64,000 nucleotides of DNA from Bacteroidaceae bacterium (GTDB taxonomy: Bacteria > Bacteroidota > Bacteroidia > Bacteroidales > Bacteroidaceae): assembly GCA_017483765.1 (NCBI GenBank), contig JAFUVE010000006.1, forward strand, positions 1 through 64,000, given 5' to 3'. A program made the position numbers and the translations under genes. The notes under the pieces are model-generated. The model made no database searches and was not told the DNA's origin. It saw only the letters and a program-made list of their open reading frames with translations. This document shows positions 45,427-54,415 of this stretch, in pieces (position 1 is the stretch's first letter; every line of letters begins with the position of its first letter).

Positions 45427-47925
45427 TTATTCCTGTATGTAGACTCGCTGCACGCGTGTGGAGATGCCGGTGAGCACTTCGTATGGGATGGTGCCAAGTA
45501 CGTCGCTGAGCACGGTGACAGGCAGGTCGTCGCCGAAGATGACGGCCTTGTCGCCTTCCTTGCAGTCGATGTCGGTCACGTCAATCATGCACACGTCCAT
45601 GCAGATGTTGCCGAGGTAGGGCGCTTTCTTGCCGTTGACGAGGCAGTAGCAGTTGCGGTTGCCCAGTTTCCGGTTCAGTCCGTCGGCATAGCCGATAGGT
45701 ATGGCTGCTACGCGGCTGGGACGGTCGACGAAGGTCTTGCGGCTGTAGCCTACGGAGTCGCCTGCGGGCACGTCGCGAATCTGCAGTATCGTGGTTTTGA
45801 GCGTGCATACGTTGTGTATCATCTCGTTCGTGCGGGGGTTGATGCCGTAGAGACCGAGTCCCAGTCGCACCATGTCGAGATGGTACTGAGGGAAATGCTC
45901 GATGCCGGCGGAGTTGCAGATGTGCCGTATGATCTTATGCCCGTAGGCGTTCTGCAGCTTGGTGGACGCCTCGTCGTAGAGTGCGAACTGCTGGCGTGAG
46001 AAGTCGTCGAATCCGTCGGCGTCGCTACCCACAAAATGGGAGAATACAGAGGCGGGCACGAGTGCGCTTTGCCGCGTAAGACGGTCGATGAGGTGCTCCA
46101 TGTCGGTCTTTGCGTTGAAACCGAGGCGGTGCATGCCGGTGTCGATTTTGATGTGGATGGGGAAGTTGGTGATGCCTTCTTTCTCTGCGGCGCGGATGAG
46201 CGCCTCGAGGATGTCGAAATTGAACACCTCCGGCTCGAGCCTGTAGTCGAAGAGCATACGGAAAGAGGTCATCTCCGGGTTCATCACCATGATGTTGGCG
46301 GTGATGCCTGCATTGCGCAGCTCGGCGCCTTCGTCGGCCACGGCTACGGCCAGATAGTCCACTCCGTGGTCCTGCAGTGTCTTGGAGGCTTCCACCGACC
46401 CGATTCCGTAGGCCGATGCTTTCACCATGCACACCATCTTGGTCTCTGGCTTCTTGAACTTACGGTAGTAGTTGAGGTTGGCCACCATCGCGTTGAGGTT
46501 GATTTCCAGGATGGTCTGGTGGACTTTCAGCGTGAGCAGGTCGCTGAGCTTGTCGAACCGGAACTGGCGGGCGCCTTTCAGCAGGATGAACTCGTTTTTC
46601 AGCTCTTTGAACACCTCGCTGTTGATCAGGGCCTCGGTGGTGCGGAAGAAGTGCTTGTCGGGAAGCGGGAAATAGTCGGCGCATTGGCTGATCTGGTCGC
46701 CCACGCCGATGATTTTCTCGATGCCGCGGTTCATCGCCATCTGTGCCACCTGGCTGTAGAGCGACCGTGGCTCCTCTCCGCTCTGGAGGATGTCGCTGAG
46801 GATGAGTGTCCGCTTCTGCTCCTTGGTGTCGGGGCGGCGCGACATGAAGTCGAGCGCGATGTCGAGCGAGTGGATGTCGGAGTTGTAGGTGTCGTTGATG
46901 ATGGTGCACCCGTTGGTGCCGTCTCGCACTTCCAGACGCATGGCCACGGGCTCGAGCCTGCCCATCCGCTGGCAAATCGTGTCGACGGGCATGCGCAGGC
47001 TGACGCATGTGGCGAAGCAGGTGACTGAGTTCTCGATGGCCGCGTCGTCGATGAAGGGTATGGTGTATTGTCCTATTTCGTTGTTATAGGCGAATTTCAC
47101 GGTGGCATGGTTGCCTTCTTTCATGATGTCGCGGATGACAATGTCGGTGTCGTCGATTCCGGCTGCGTTGGCTGTGTTCCATGCCAGCCGCCTGACGCTC
47201 TCGGGCAGCGTTGACGCACATTGCGAGATGGTGCTGTTGCTCAGGTTGAGAACGGCGGTCTGGCAGCCGTTGAAGAGCTGCATCTTCTCTGTGCATTTGA
47301 TTTGCATGGAGAGGAAGTTCTCCTGGTGGGCCTGCCCGATGTTGGTGATGACGCCGATGGTGGGCTTCACGATTTTGTTGAGCCGGTCCATCTCGCCGCT
47401 CTTGGATATGCCTGCCTCGATGAGGGCGATGTCGGTGTGCTTGTCGATAAGCCAGAGGGACAGGGGAACGCCCACTTGTGAGTTGTAGCTTCTGGGCGAC
47501 CGGCACACGTTGTAGTCGGGGCTGAGCAGCTGGTAGAGCCATTCCTTCACCGTGGTCTTGCCGTTCGAGCCGGTGATGGCCACCACGGGGATGTCGAACC
47601 GGCTGCGGTGGTGGCCTGCGATGGTCTGCAGGGCGTTCAGCGTGTTGCCCACTTTCAGGAAGCAGGCGCCGCTCAGGCTGTCTGTCCCTTCTGTGGAGGT
47701 CACGACGAAGTTTCTGACTCCTCGCTGGTAGAGCTCTCCTATATATCTGTGTCCGTCGTTGCGCTGTGTCTTCAGGGCGAAGAAGAGAGTCTGCTCTGGA
47801 AAGCAGAGCGACCGGCTGTCGGTCAGCAGCCAGTTGATTTTCCGTGTGGCGGTGTCGTTGTTCTCGCTGCCACATACGATGGTTGCGCCAATGATGTTGG
47901 CTATTTCTCCAATAGTGTATTGCAT
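45427..47925 (-). CDS. murF-alr: Bifunctional MurF ligase / alanine racemase
   Basis: This 832-aa fusion joins two peptidoglycan precursor enzymes. The N-terminal part (to about 440) is MurF, which adds D-Ala-D-Ala to UDP-MurNAc-tripeptide; its P-loop AITGSNGKTTVKEW is near residue 110. The C-terminal part (about 460-832) is alanine racemase, with the PLP Lys502 in MVKASAYGIG and the DSVGYSRKTF segment holding the catalytic Tyr. This fusion is common in Bacteroidetes. The first 25 bases overlap the end of the GSCFA gene upstream. Confidence 0.95.
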   Translation of the reverse strand: MQYTIGEIANIIGATIVCGSENNDTATRKINWLLTDSRSLCFPEQTLFFALKTQRNDGHRYIGELYQRGVRNFVVTSTEGTDSLSGACFLKVGNTLNALQTIAGHHRSRFDIPVVAITGSNGKTTVKEWLYQLLSPDYNVCRSPRSYNSQVGVPLSLWLIDKHTDIALIEAGISKSGEMDRLNKIVKPTIGVITNIGQAHQENFLSMQIKCTEKMQLFNGCQTAVLNLSNSTISQCASTLPESVRRLAWNTANAAGIDDTDIVIRDIMKEGNHATVKFAYNNEIGQYTIPFIDDAAIENSVTCFATCVSLRMPVDTICQRMGRLEPVAMRLEVRDGTNGCTIINDTYNSDIHSLDIALDFMSRRPDTKEQKRTLILSDILQSGEEPRSLYSQVAQMAMNRGIEKIIGVGDQISQCADYFPLPDKHFFRTTEALINSEVFKELKNEFILLKGARQFRFDKLSDLLTLKVHQTILEINLNAMVANLNYYRKFKKPETKMVCMVKASAYGIGSVEASKTLQDHGVDYLAVAVADEGAELRNAGITANIMVMNPEMTSFRMLFDYRLEPEVFNFDILEALIRAAEKEGITNFPIHIKIDTGMHRLGFNAKTDMEHLIDRLTRQSALVPASVFSHFVGSDADGFDDFSRQQFALYDEASTKLQNAYGHKIIRHICNSAGIEHFPQYHLDMVRLGLGLYGINPRTNEMIHNVCTLKTTILQIRDVPAGDSVGYSRKTFVDRPSRVAAIPIGYADGLNRKLGNRNCYCLVNGKKAPYLGNICMDVCMIDVTDIDCKEGDKAVIFGDDLPVTVLSDVLGTIPYEVLTGISTRVQRVYIQE

Positions 47926-48914
47926 TTTTCTATTTCTTTATCCATCCGGATGTATGGATGGCTGTTTACTGTCGTTTGAATCTGCCTGAGTGTGTTTTCG
48001 ATGAATGCCTTGTAGACTGGGCTTTCGGGATGGCTCGGGCGGTGGCTGAGTGCCTTGGCGATTTTTTCGCATTGGTCGATGAGGCTGAGTGTCTCACGGC
48101 TGAAATGGGTCTGCGTGAACCGTTCCCATATATGGCTGACGGCGGTGGGGGAGGGGTGTACCATGTCGTCGGCATAGAAGCGGTAGTCGCGCAGTTCGTC
48201 CATCATGATTTCGTAAGAGGGAAAGTACGCAGTGTAGGGCATCGACGGGTCGTCCTTGCATTTCTGTAAGATCTGGTCGGCTGCGAGCAGCAGTGTGCTT
48301 TTGCTCAGCTGGTTGACATGAAATCCGTCGCGCATGTGGCGGATAGGGCTGACGGTGAGGATCACGCGCAGGCCGGGGTTTGCTTGTCTCAGCTGCCTGA
48401 GCAGTGCCGTCCATCTGTCTGTGATTTCTTCCGTGTCCAGCCGTCTTCTGTCGAACAGGCTGTCTTTTTGCTTGTGGCAGTTGGCCACGAGCCGTCCGTC
48501 TGCTTTCAGCGTGTAGATGATGGCCGTTCCTAAGGTGACGATGAGTGTTCCGGCGTGGCGGAGTGCCTCGGCTGCCTGTATTCCGGCTTTGTTCATGTTC
48601 TGGCAGAGTTCCTCTGCCGTCTGCGCTGAGAAGTCTGTGTGGTGCATCCAGCTGTGCCATGTGCCTTCTCCGTCCTTGAACAGTTCTTCGGACTGCGGCG
48701 TGAACGGGGCTCCTTCGAGTGTCCTTTCGAGAATCCATGCGATGGACTGGGGGTTGTAGAGCGTACCGAACGGATTGACCAGCACATTGAACTTTGCTTC
48801 CTGCATGCGTCGTCCGATATTGTCGGCAAAGCATGATCCGAGCAGTACCACTTCCTTTGTGTGGTCTATCTGGATTGGGCTTTTGGCTATGTCGACGGGC
48901 GTGACGAATTGCAT
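47901..48914 (-). CDS. GSCFA-domain protein
   Basis: GSCFA proteins are SGNH-hydrolase-like. The name-giving motif is LGSCFADNIGRRM near residues 25-37. Further blocks are NPFGTLYNP, IVTLGTAIIYT, LTVSPIRHMRDG and the late YFPSYEIMMDELRDYRFYADDMVHPS. At 337 aa it has normal length. It lies directly upstream of murF-alr and overlaps it by 25 bases, which suggests coupled translation and a cell-wall role (inference). Confidence 0.85.
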   Translation of the reverse strand: MQFVTPVDIAKSPIQIDHTKEVVLLGSCFADNIGRRMQEAKFNVLVNPFGTLYNPQSIAWILERTLEGAPFTPQSEELFKDGEGTWHSWMHHTDFSAQTAEELCQNMNKAGIQAAEALRHAGTLIVTLGTAIIYTLKADGRLVANCHKQKDSLFDRRRLDTEEITDRWTALLRQLRQANPGLRVILTVSPIRHMRDGFHVNQLSKSTLLLAADQILQKCKDDPSMPYTAYFPSYEIMMDELRDYRFYADDMVHPSPTAVSHIWERFTQTHFSRETLSLIDQCEKIAKALSHRPSHPESPVYKAFIENTLRQIQTTVNSHPYIRMDKEIEKCNTLLEK

Positions 48915-48931
48915 GAAATCGAATTTTTCTG

Positions 48932-48939
48932 CAAAGTTA
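48932..48939 (-). promoter_or_regulatory. -7 motif TAACTTTG for GSCFA-murF-alr
   Basis: This exact minus-strand match lies 17 bases before the GSCFA start. Confidence 0.6.
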
Positions 48940-49010
48940 CAACAAAAAAATGAAGATTGTGCATCGTTTTCGAATTATGATTGATGTTTTTGTTTTTGAT
49001 GTTTGTCTCA

Positions 49011-49352
49011 TTCGGGCGAAAATAGGGTCAGAAATGATTGTTTTCGCCCGAATGACGACATATTTTGCGTTGAAAATTGCTTTTATTCGGGCGAAAATAG
49101 GGTCAAATATAATGCTTTTCGCCCGAATGACGGCCTATTTTACGTTGAAAATTGCTTTCATTTGGGCGAAAATGGGGTCAAAAATGGTAGTTTTCGCCCG
49201 AATGACGGCATATTTTGCGTTGAAAATTGCTTTCATTCGGGCGAAAATGGGGTCAAAGATGATGCTTTTCGCCCGAATAACGGCATATTTTGCGTCGAAA
49301 ATTGGTTTCATTTGGGCGAAAATGGGGCCAAATATGATGGTTTTCGCCCGAA
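49011..49352. repeat. Left hairpin-repeat array, five units of 75 bp
   Basis: Left arms (TTCGGGCGAAAA or TTTGGGCGAAAA) begin at 49011, 49086, 49161, 49236 and 49311, exactly 75 bases apart. Each pairs with TTTTCGCCCGAA across an 18-base loop of the form TRGGGTCAAAAATGATGC. Hairpins are joined by a conserved 33-base linker containing GGCATATTTTGCGTTG. The last arm ends 13 bases before the stop codon of the ATPase gene. Long open frames cross the array only because the period is a multiple of three. Confidence 0.95.
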
Positions 49353-49365
49353 TGACGGCATGTTC

Positions 49366-50793
49366 TTATGGAATTTTTGTAAAGAGGTCTTTTAGTGTAA
49401 TAGTCTGATCTGCAATGTCTGAGTGGCTGTTCTGCTTGAGACCGAAGGTGGTGATGATGCATGTTTGAATGCCTTTTTCCGTGCCTGTTTCTTTCCTGAA
49501 TGCTTCTTCGCGGTAGTTTATTTTTTCGTGTTCTGCTTTGTTGATGCTGTATATCGTCTTTGAGTATTTCACCTCACAGATACTGATGTTGTCGTCGGCG
49601 CGATCTACAATGATGTCAATCTGGGCCTCTGGGCTGCTCTTCTTGCTTCTCCATGAGTAGTATTCTGTGTGTATGGTGTCGAATCTCAGCGCATGTATGA
49701 TTTCCCTTACATGGTATTGGCACACTCTCTCGTAGGTCAGACCGTACCAGGTGTTTACTGTCGGCGTACCGCTCATTTTCACCCAGTAATCGGGGTCGGT
49801 GATGTTTTTCTTACAGAACTGATGGTGGAAGAGGGTGAAGAAATCCGTGATTTGATAGATTGCTCCGTTCACTCGGCCTCCGTTGTTGTATTTCCGAAGG
49901 AAGTCACAGTAGATAAGGTTTTCAAGCATGTCGCCGAAATGTCCGTTGTCCTGCACCTTCAGTTTCTTGGCCATATCTCTTCGTGTCATCCCGGTTTTGT
50001 TGGAGACGAGCAACTGGATGATTTCCTTGTAGTTTTCTGGCGAGTGGTAGAGGGAGTTGAAAAGTCTGTCGAACTCGTTGCGCAGCAGTGCTTTCTCGCC
50101 GAAGAAGAGCATGTCGATATTTTCTGGTATCGTTTTCTGGTTGTCGAGTAGGCTGAGGTAGTAGGGAACGCCCCCAAGACTCATGTAGATTTGGAGGATG
50201 CCCAGCTGGTTCCATCTGAACTTGTTTTTCTTCAGGTATTTCTCTGTCTGCCATAGAGTGAACGGCCGTAGGTGGATCTCGTGTGTCACACGGTTGTGAA
50301 GTCCTCCACGGCTGTTGATGATGTTGCGGATCATCCATGAGGTGGCCGACCCGCAGATGAAGAGCTTGATATTGTTAATCCATGCGCCTGTGTTGTTCCA
50401 GAAATGTCCGAACATCTTGATGAACCGTGAGTTGCGTGTATCAAAGCATGGCAGCTCGTCGATGAACACGATGATTGGTGCGCCTTTTTTCTCTTCTGCT
50501 TTCTTCTTCAGCAGCTTGCCCAGTGAACTGAACGCATCCATCCATTTTTTTGCTTTCTTGCCCTTGTATCCGTATTCCTCCAGGGCCTCATTGAATACGC
50601 CGAGTTCGTCTTCAAACGTACCGTCTATGATGCCGGTGGCGTGGAAGTCGAACTGGTCGTTGAACAGTTTTCGAATGAGAAACGTTTTGCCAACGCGACG
50701 CCGTCCGTAGATGGCTATCAGCTCATTACGGTTGTTCTTTACGTATTTCTTAATCTGTGTGGCTTCCTGCTCGCGCCCTATCAGTTCTTCCAT
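49366..50793 (-). CDS. AAA ATPase with C-terminal PD-(D/E)XK-like nuclease domain (DUF234 type), copy 2
   Basis: This 475-aa protein is paralogous to the one at 35.2-36.6 kb. Walker A is YGRRRVGKTFL (Lys36), Walker B is IIVFIDELPCFD, and the sensor-like ICGSATSWMIRN is shared with copy 1. The C-terminus has SPEAQIDIIVDRAD and CEVKY, the D...ExK pattern of restriction-like nucleases. The start at 50793 fits a TAnnTTTG promoter 23 bases upstream. The gene plus its promoter is bracketed with almost no gap by hairpin arrays. Role unknown; mobility or defence is inferred. Confidence 0.82.
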   Translation of the reverse strand: MEELIGREQEATQIKKYVKNNRNELIAIYGRRRVGKTFLIRKLFNDQFDFHATGIIDGTFEDELGVFNEALEEYGYKGKKAKKWMDAFSSLGKLLKKKAEEKKGAPIIVFIDELPCFDTRNSRFIKMFGHFWNNTGAWINNIKLFICGSATSWMIRNIINSRGGLHNRVTHEIHLRPFTLWQTEKYLKKNKFRWNQLGILQIYMSLGGVPYYLSLLDNQKTIPENIDMLFFGEKALLRNEFDRLFNSLYHSPENYKEIIQLLVSNKTGMTRRDMAKKLKVQDNGHFGDMLENLIYCDFLRKYNNGGRVNGAIYQITDFFTLFHHQFCKKNITDPDYWVKMSGTPTVNTWYGLTYERVCQYHVREIIHALRFDTIHTEYYSWRSKKSSPEAQIDIIVDRADDNISICEVKYSKTIYSINKAEHEKINYREEAFRKETGTEKGIQTCIITTFGLKQNSHSDIADQTITLKDLFTKIP

Positions 50794-50816
50794 AGTGTTA
50801 TCTGATTTTATGGTTG

Positions 50817-50824
50817 CAAATATA
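50817..50824 (-). promoter_or_regulatory. -7 motif TATATTTG for ATPase copy 2
   Basis: This matches TAnnTTTG on the minus strand. The first hairpin unit of the right array begins 28 bases further upstream, at the expected -33 region. Confidence 0.6.
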
Positions 50825-50851
50825 GATATTATTCGCTTTAAATGCAAATAA

Positions 50852-51063
50852 TTCGGGCGAAAAGTGGTGTTTTTACATTACTTTTCGCCCGAATGACGGC
50901 CTATTTTGCCCTGAAAATGTGGTTTCATTCGGGCGAAAATAGGGCCAAAAATTATGCTTTTCGCCCGAATGCCTGCATGTTTTGCTCTAAAAAGGTGGTT
51001 TCATTAGGGCGAAAATGGGGTTAAAAATGATAGTTTTCGCCCGAATGACGGCATATATATGCC
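50852..51063. repeat. Right hairpin-repeat array, three units of 76 bp
   Basis: Left arms begin at 50852, 50928 and 51004 (the last with TTAGGGCGAA), each pairing with TTTTCGCCCGAA. Linkers resemble those of the left array (TGACGGCCTATTTTGC). The array ends in the perfect palindrome GGCATATATATGCC (51050-51063). Confidence 0.95.
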
Positions 51064-51288
51064 TCGTATGCCCACGACGATAGGTTCCAATCCTGCGTTA
51101 GAAAGTGGGATGATGCTGTCCGCGGGGTGGAAGAAATGTCTACAATGAGAGCATACTTAATCCAATTCTATTAGCTGAGCCGATCCATTTGGTGGCAATT
51201 CATTATTTTACATCGTCTAAGTCTTGAAAAAACAATGATTATATATAATTTTTTTGTATAAAACTACATCATTATTAAAAATAAGTTG

Positions 51289-51296
51289 TAACTTTG
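51289..51296 (+). promoter_or_regulatory. -7 motif TAACTTTG for abiE
   Basis: This exact TAnnTTTG match lies 23 bases before the start at 51320. Confidence 0.6.
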
Positions 51297-51319
51297 TACA
51301 AATATTTGAATATGGCATT

Positions 51320-51895
51320 ATGAACGATATGCAAAACATCAATGGACAGACTGGTTATGTTGCTTCAAACGAGATGGTTAGGAGAAGCGATTATTATAGC
51401 CTGCTTCAGGCGGCGAAGGAAGGTGACGTGATAAAAATAAAACGTGGATTGTATACGAGTGAGGAAGAACTGTCCAAACAGATGATTGACACGGAGAAGG
51501 TTGTGCCAGGTGGAGTATTGTGCCTGTATTCCGCGTGGTTCATACATCATCTGTCGACGCAGATCCCTACGGAACATTGTCTTGCGGTCAGGCGGGGGCG
51601 TAAAATCGTGCTTCCTGACTACCCGCCCGTAAAATTGTATTGGTGGGCTGAATCGGCTTATTCCACTGGAATTATAGAAATGGAAATAGAGGAATTCTCT
51701 GTAAAGGTTTATGACATGGAGAAGTCTGTATGTGATGCGGTGAGATTCCGGAATAAGATAGGCATCGATGTATGCTCTGAAATTGTACATGCATACCTTG
51801 GCAAACGGGAAAGAAATATTGATAAACTTATGAAATATGCCAACGTCCTGAGAGTTGGGAAAACTATGAAATCATATCTTGAAATTCTTCTTTGA
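51320..51895 (+). CDS. abiEi: AbiEi-family antitoxin
   Basis: This is the antitoxin of a type IV AbiE toxin-antitoxin pair. The start at 51320 follows the promoter; the longer frame from 51254 would include it. The 191-aa protein has an N-terminal winged-helix part (about residues 20-55, SDYYSLLQAAKEGDVIKIKR and GLYTSEEEL) and the AbiEi C-terminal region (LAVRRGRKIVLP, VKVYDMEKSVCDAVRFRNKI). It should repress its own operon and counter AbiEii. The toxin gene starts 2 bases after its stop. Confidence 0.82.
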   Translation: MNDMQNINGQTGYVASNEMVRRSDYYSLLQAAKEGDVIKIKRGLYTSEEELSKQMIDTEKVVPGGVLCLYSAWFIHHLSTQIPTEHCLAVRRGRKIVLPDYPPVKLYWWAESAYSTGIIEMEIEEFSVKVYDMEKSVCDAVRFRNKIGIDVCSEIVHAYLGKRERNIDKLMKYANVLRVGKTMKSYLEILL

Positions 51896-51897
51896 AT

Positions 51898-52752
51898 ATG
51901 AATAAATTCAATTATGCTCTTTCTGTAAAGTCTAAACTACTGAATATTTCACGTTCGGAACGTATCGTTAACCAGACCATACTCACAAGATATTTTCATG
52001 AACGCTTTTTGTACAGACTTTCTGTCAGTCCTTTTCGGACTAATTTTATATTAAAGGGTGGAGCGCTTATATATGCACATGAGTCACATAAAGCACGTCC
52101 AACATTGGACATCGATTTTCTTGGGTGTGGCATAAGCCGTGATTTTTCAACCGTCAGAAACACGGTTACTTCCATTTGTCAGATTCCTTGTGTTGAAGAT
52201 GGGGTGATATTCTATCCTGACACAATTATTCTTGAGGAGATTACATTGGCGTCCACTTATAATGGCGTCAGAGTCCGCATGGATGCCTCTTTGGATACTG
52301 TGCGTCAATTATTGTCTATGGATATTGGTTTTGGGGATGTGATTATTCCTGCTCCTGTTAACTTGAATTATCCTTTACTAATTGGAACATTGCCAGACTT
52401 CAATATAGCTGCATATTCATTAGAGTCAGTTATCGCAGAGAAGATCCATGCTATGATTGACCGTTCTGTGACTAATAGCCGGATGAAAGACTTCTTCGAT
52501 GTGTATACTCTTTTGAAGACAAAAGATATAAATACGGAACTTCTTCGTCAAGCAGTTCACTCTACTTTTTTGAATCGGGAGACGAGTTTGAACTTGAACA
52601 ACCAAATGTTTGACAGAAGCTTTGCTGAAGATGAAATAAGAAACCGTATGTGGAATTCGTATTTGAGAAAAGTCAGATTCACAGATAAACTGCCGTTTGC
52701 TATTGTGTGGGAATTTATTGTCAATCAGATACGTGTACTAATTGGTGAATAA
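51898..52752 (+). CDS. abiEii: AbiEii-family nucleotidyltransferase toxin
   Basis: AbiEii toxins are DNA-polymerase-beta-like nucleotidyltransferases that can block growth during phage infection. The 284-aa protein has the fold's signature FILKGGALIYAH followed by TLDIDFLG (metal Asp pair), and the late AEKIHAMIDR and MKDFFDVYTL motifs. I start at the ATG at 51898; a TTG overlapping the antitoxin stop is less likely. It is coupled to abiEi and lies next to the hairpin arrays. Confidence 0.85.
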   Translation: MNKFNYALSVKSKLLNISRSERIVNQTILTRYFHERFLYRLSVSPFRTNFILKGGALIYAHESHKARPTLDIDFLGCGISRDFSTVRNTVTSICQIPCVEDGVIFYPDTIILEEITLASTYNGVRVRMDASLDTVRQLLSMDIGFGDVIIPAPVNLNYPLLIGTLPDFNIAAYSLESVIAEKIHAMIDRSVTNSRMKDFFDVYTLLKTKDINTELLRQAVHSTFLNRETSLNLNNQMFDRSFAEDEIRNRMWNSYLRKVRFTDKLPFAIVWEFIVNQIRVLIGE

Positions 52753-52930
52753 CTGAATAAAAACAATTTTCATTTTTTCAGAAAAAGGCAAGACTGGACG
52801 GCCTTTTACATCTTCTGATAGATTCGACCTTTTGGGGTTCAAATGTTTCTATCGCAGCTACCAAAGATAAAAATATACTGATTTTTTTTATTATTATTTG
52901 TGATTGCTTTGTCAATTCACAAAAAGTTGT

Positions 52931-52938
52931 TAACTTTG
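52931..52938 (+). promoter_or_regulatory. -7 motif TAACTTTG of the FISUMP lipoprotein gene
   Basis: This exact TAnnTTTG match implies a leader of about 385 nt before the gene at 53330. Confidence 0.5.
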
Positions 52939-53124
52939 CGGTTAGGGATGAGCCACAGGTGTGTGTTAATCTCTTTCCGCTTTCTGTAATTTCTGATTGC
53001 GGGATTTTGTTGGAAAAAGCGTTTGCTACGCTTGGTTTTCACTGTTGAAACTTCGAACACTTCAACTCATGTATAGCAGAAAACCATGCAACAGTAGATG
53101 CTCATGAATGTATATTCTCATTAT

Positions 53125-53250
53125 GTCCTTTTTGAGGACAGAATGTGTGTATATACAGAGCGTGAGGTCTTCGTTGCTCGTTTGTGCTATACAGGTAAGT
53201 TCGAAGACCTCAACAGTGAAACGGGTAACAGTAAGGGTTTCACGCTTTTT
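53125..53250 (+). ncRNA. Candidate structured leader RNA
   Basis: Several hairpins follow each other: GTCCT/AGGAC (53125-53139), GAGGTCTTCG/CGAAGACCTC (53164-53173 with 53202-53211), and GTGAAAC/GTTTCAC (53216-53222 with 53237-53243) followed by GCTTTTT. AGCGTGA (53159-53165) can instead pair with TCACGCT (53240-53246), which would break the last hairpin. This alternative pairing has riboswitch form. The rest of 52753-53329 has no gene I can support. Confidence 0.5.
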
Positions 53251-53329
53251 GTGTGTTTTTCTCATCAACACATTTTTTGTTAGTCAAGCTCGGGGAGGAA
53301 CCGAAGAGCAATATAAATTTTTAATTATT

Positions 53330-54055
53330 ATGAGAAAGAATTTCTGTTTATTATCTGCATTCGCGCTGATGCCTTTGCTAGTGTTGTTCTCTTGCAGTGA
53401 TGATGACAATGGAAACGACAAGTCAAATGATGCTGCGGTAGTTGAGGGCTACTGTCCAAACAGTAAACATCCACACGCCGTGGATTTAGGGCTGAGCGTG
53501 AAATGGGCTTGTTGTAATGTGGGCTCTTCATCACCAGAACAGTTTATGAATTACTATGCTTGGGGGGAAACTCAGACAAAAGAATCATATACAGAGGAAA
53601 ACCACCTTGTTCATTTAGATGATTTTGTTAATGAAGACAATTATAAGGATTTCGAAGATACAGGTATAGATATAGCAGGAACAAAATACGATGTGGCTCA
53701 TGTAAAATGGGGGAAGGGATGGAAGATACCATCAGAATCTCAGATGGAAGAACTATCTGATAGGTGTAATCAGGAATATGTGGAACTGAATGGTGTAAAA
53801 GGAGTTAAATTCACTGGTCCAACAGGCAAAAGCATCTTTTTACCATCGGTAGGTTTTTTTGATGAAGATGGTAGGGATGATGCAGATGAGGGTTTCTATT
53901 GGTCTTCAACTGCATACTATTCCTTTTCACATGATGAGCTATTGTCTGTTTATTTGAATTCCTATATTGACAAAAATGGTAGGATTCATTCTTATACGGA
54001 TGAGAATTATCCTAACCCGGAACATGGTCTTTGTGTACGTCCTGTCACAGAATAA
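53330..54055 (+). CDS. Lipoprotein with one FISUMP domain
   Basis: The ATG at 53330 gives a lipoprotein signal (lipobox VLFSC, Cys about residue 22) followed by SDDDNGND. The 241-aa protein then has one FISUMP (Fibrobacter major paralogous) domain: HPHAVDLGLSVKWACCNVG, YYAWGET, WGKGWKIPSESQMEEL, FLPSVGFFDEDG and a final GLCVRPVTE. FISUMP domains are surface-protein modules of unknown ligand. A longer frame starting at 53108 passes through the leader and is not used. Paralogues with three copies lie facing it. Confidence 0.82.
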   Translation: MRKNFCLLSAFALMPLLVLFSCSDDDNGNDKSNDAAVVEGYCPNSKHPHAVDLGLSVKWACCNVGSSSPEQFMNYYAWGETQTKESYTEENHLVHLDDFVNEDNYKDFEDTGIDIAGTKYDVAHVKWGKGWKIPSESQMEELSDRCNQEYVELNGVKGVKFTGPTGKSIFLPSVGFFDEDGRDDADEGFYWSSTAYYSFSHDELLSVYLNSYIDKNGRIHSYTDENYPNPEHGLCVRPVTE

Positions 54056-54065
54056 AGATACCGGA

Positions 54066-54403
54066 ATGACTTTTATCAATATCTACGGCGGCACCATCTC
54101 GGCTACAGCGGGACTGGACGCGGCTGGTATCGGTGGCGGCCAAAATGGCGACTGAATTCCTGCCGTGCCTATTTCCATCTGAAGGAGGCTGCTGGCGAAG
54201 GGGAAGCCGGAACGAAAGCGGTCATACGCGATTTCTTGATGAATTTCGATGGCGGGCATGCCACTGCCATTGACGCTGTCACGCCTGATCTCCAGCATTC
54301 CGGAAAAGAGGTCTGGTACAGCATCGACGGACGGCGTGTCAACGGAATACCGACAACAAGAGGCGTATATGTGGTCAACGGAAAGAAAGTTGTGATTAAG
54401 TAA
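54066..54403 (+). pseudogene. Remnant of a surface protein with type IX secretion-like tail
   Basis: In one frame 54066-54154 reads FINIYGGTISATAGLDAAGI then GGG and a stop. In another, 54161-54403 reads a CRAYFHL start and continues to VWYSIDGRRVNGIPTTRGVY and a final VVNGKKVVIK. The second part is the typical C-terminal domain of Prevotella secreted proteins (type IX sorting tail). The shift between frames and the missing 5' part show that this is a truncated, frameshifted remnant. Confidence 0.75.
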
Positions 54404-54415
54404 GGAAAAATATGT

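Noticed and set aside
48950..49408. Long open frames across the left hairpin array as repeat proteins
   Set aside because: They are open in several frames because the 75-bp period is divisible by three; there is no ribosome site and the frame breaks in the 76-bp array.
49011..51063. CRISPR array
   Set aside because: The segments between repeats are themselves conserved and of 75/76-bp period, there are no unique spacers and no cas genes; the arrays are hairpin repeats.
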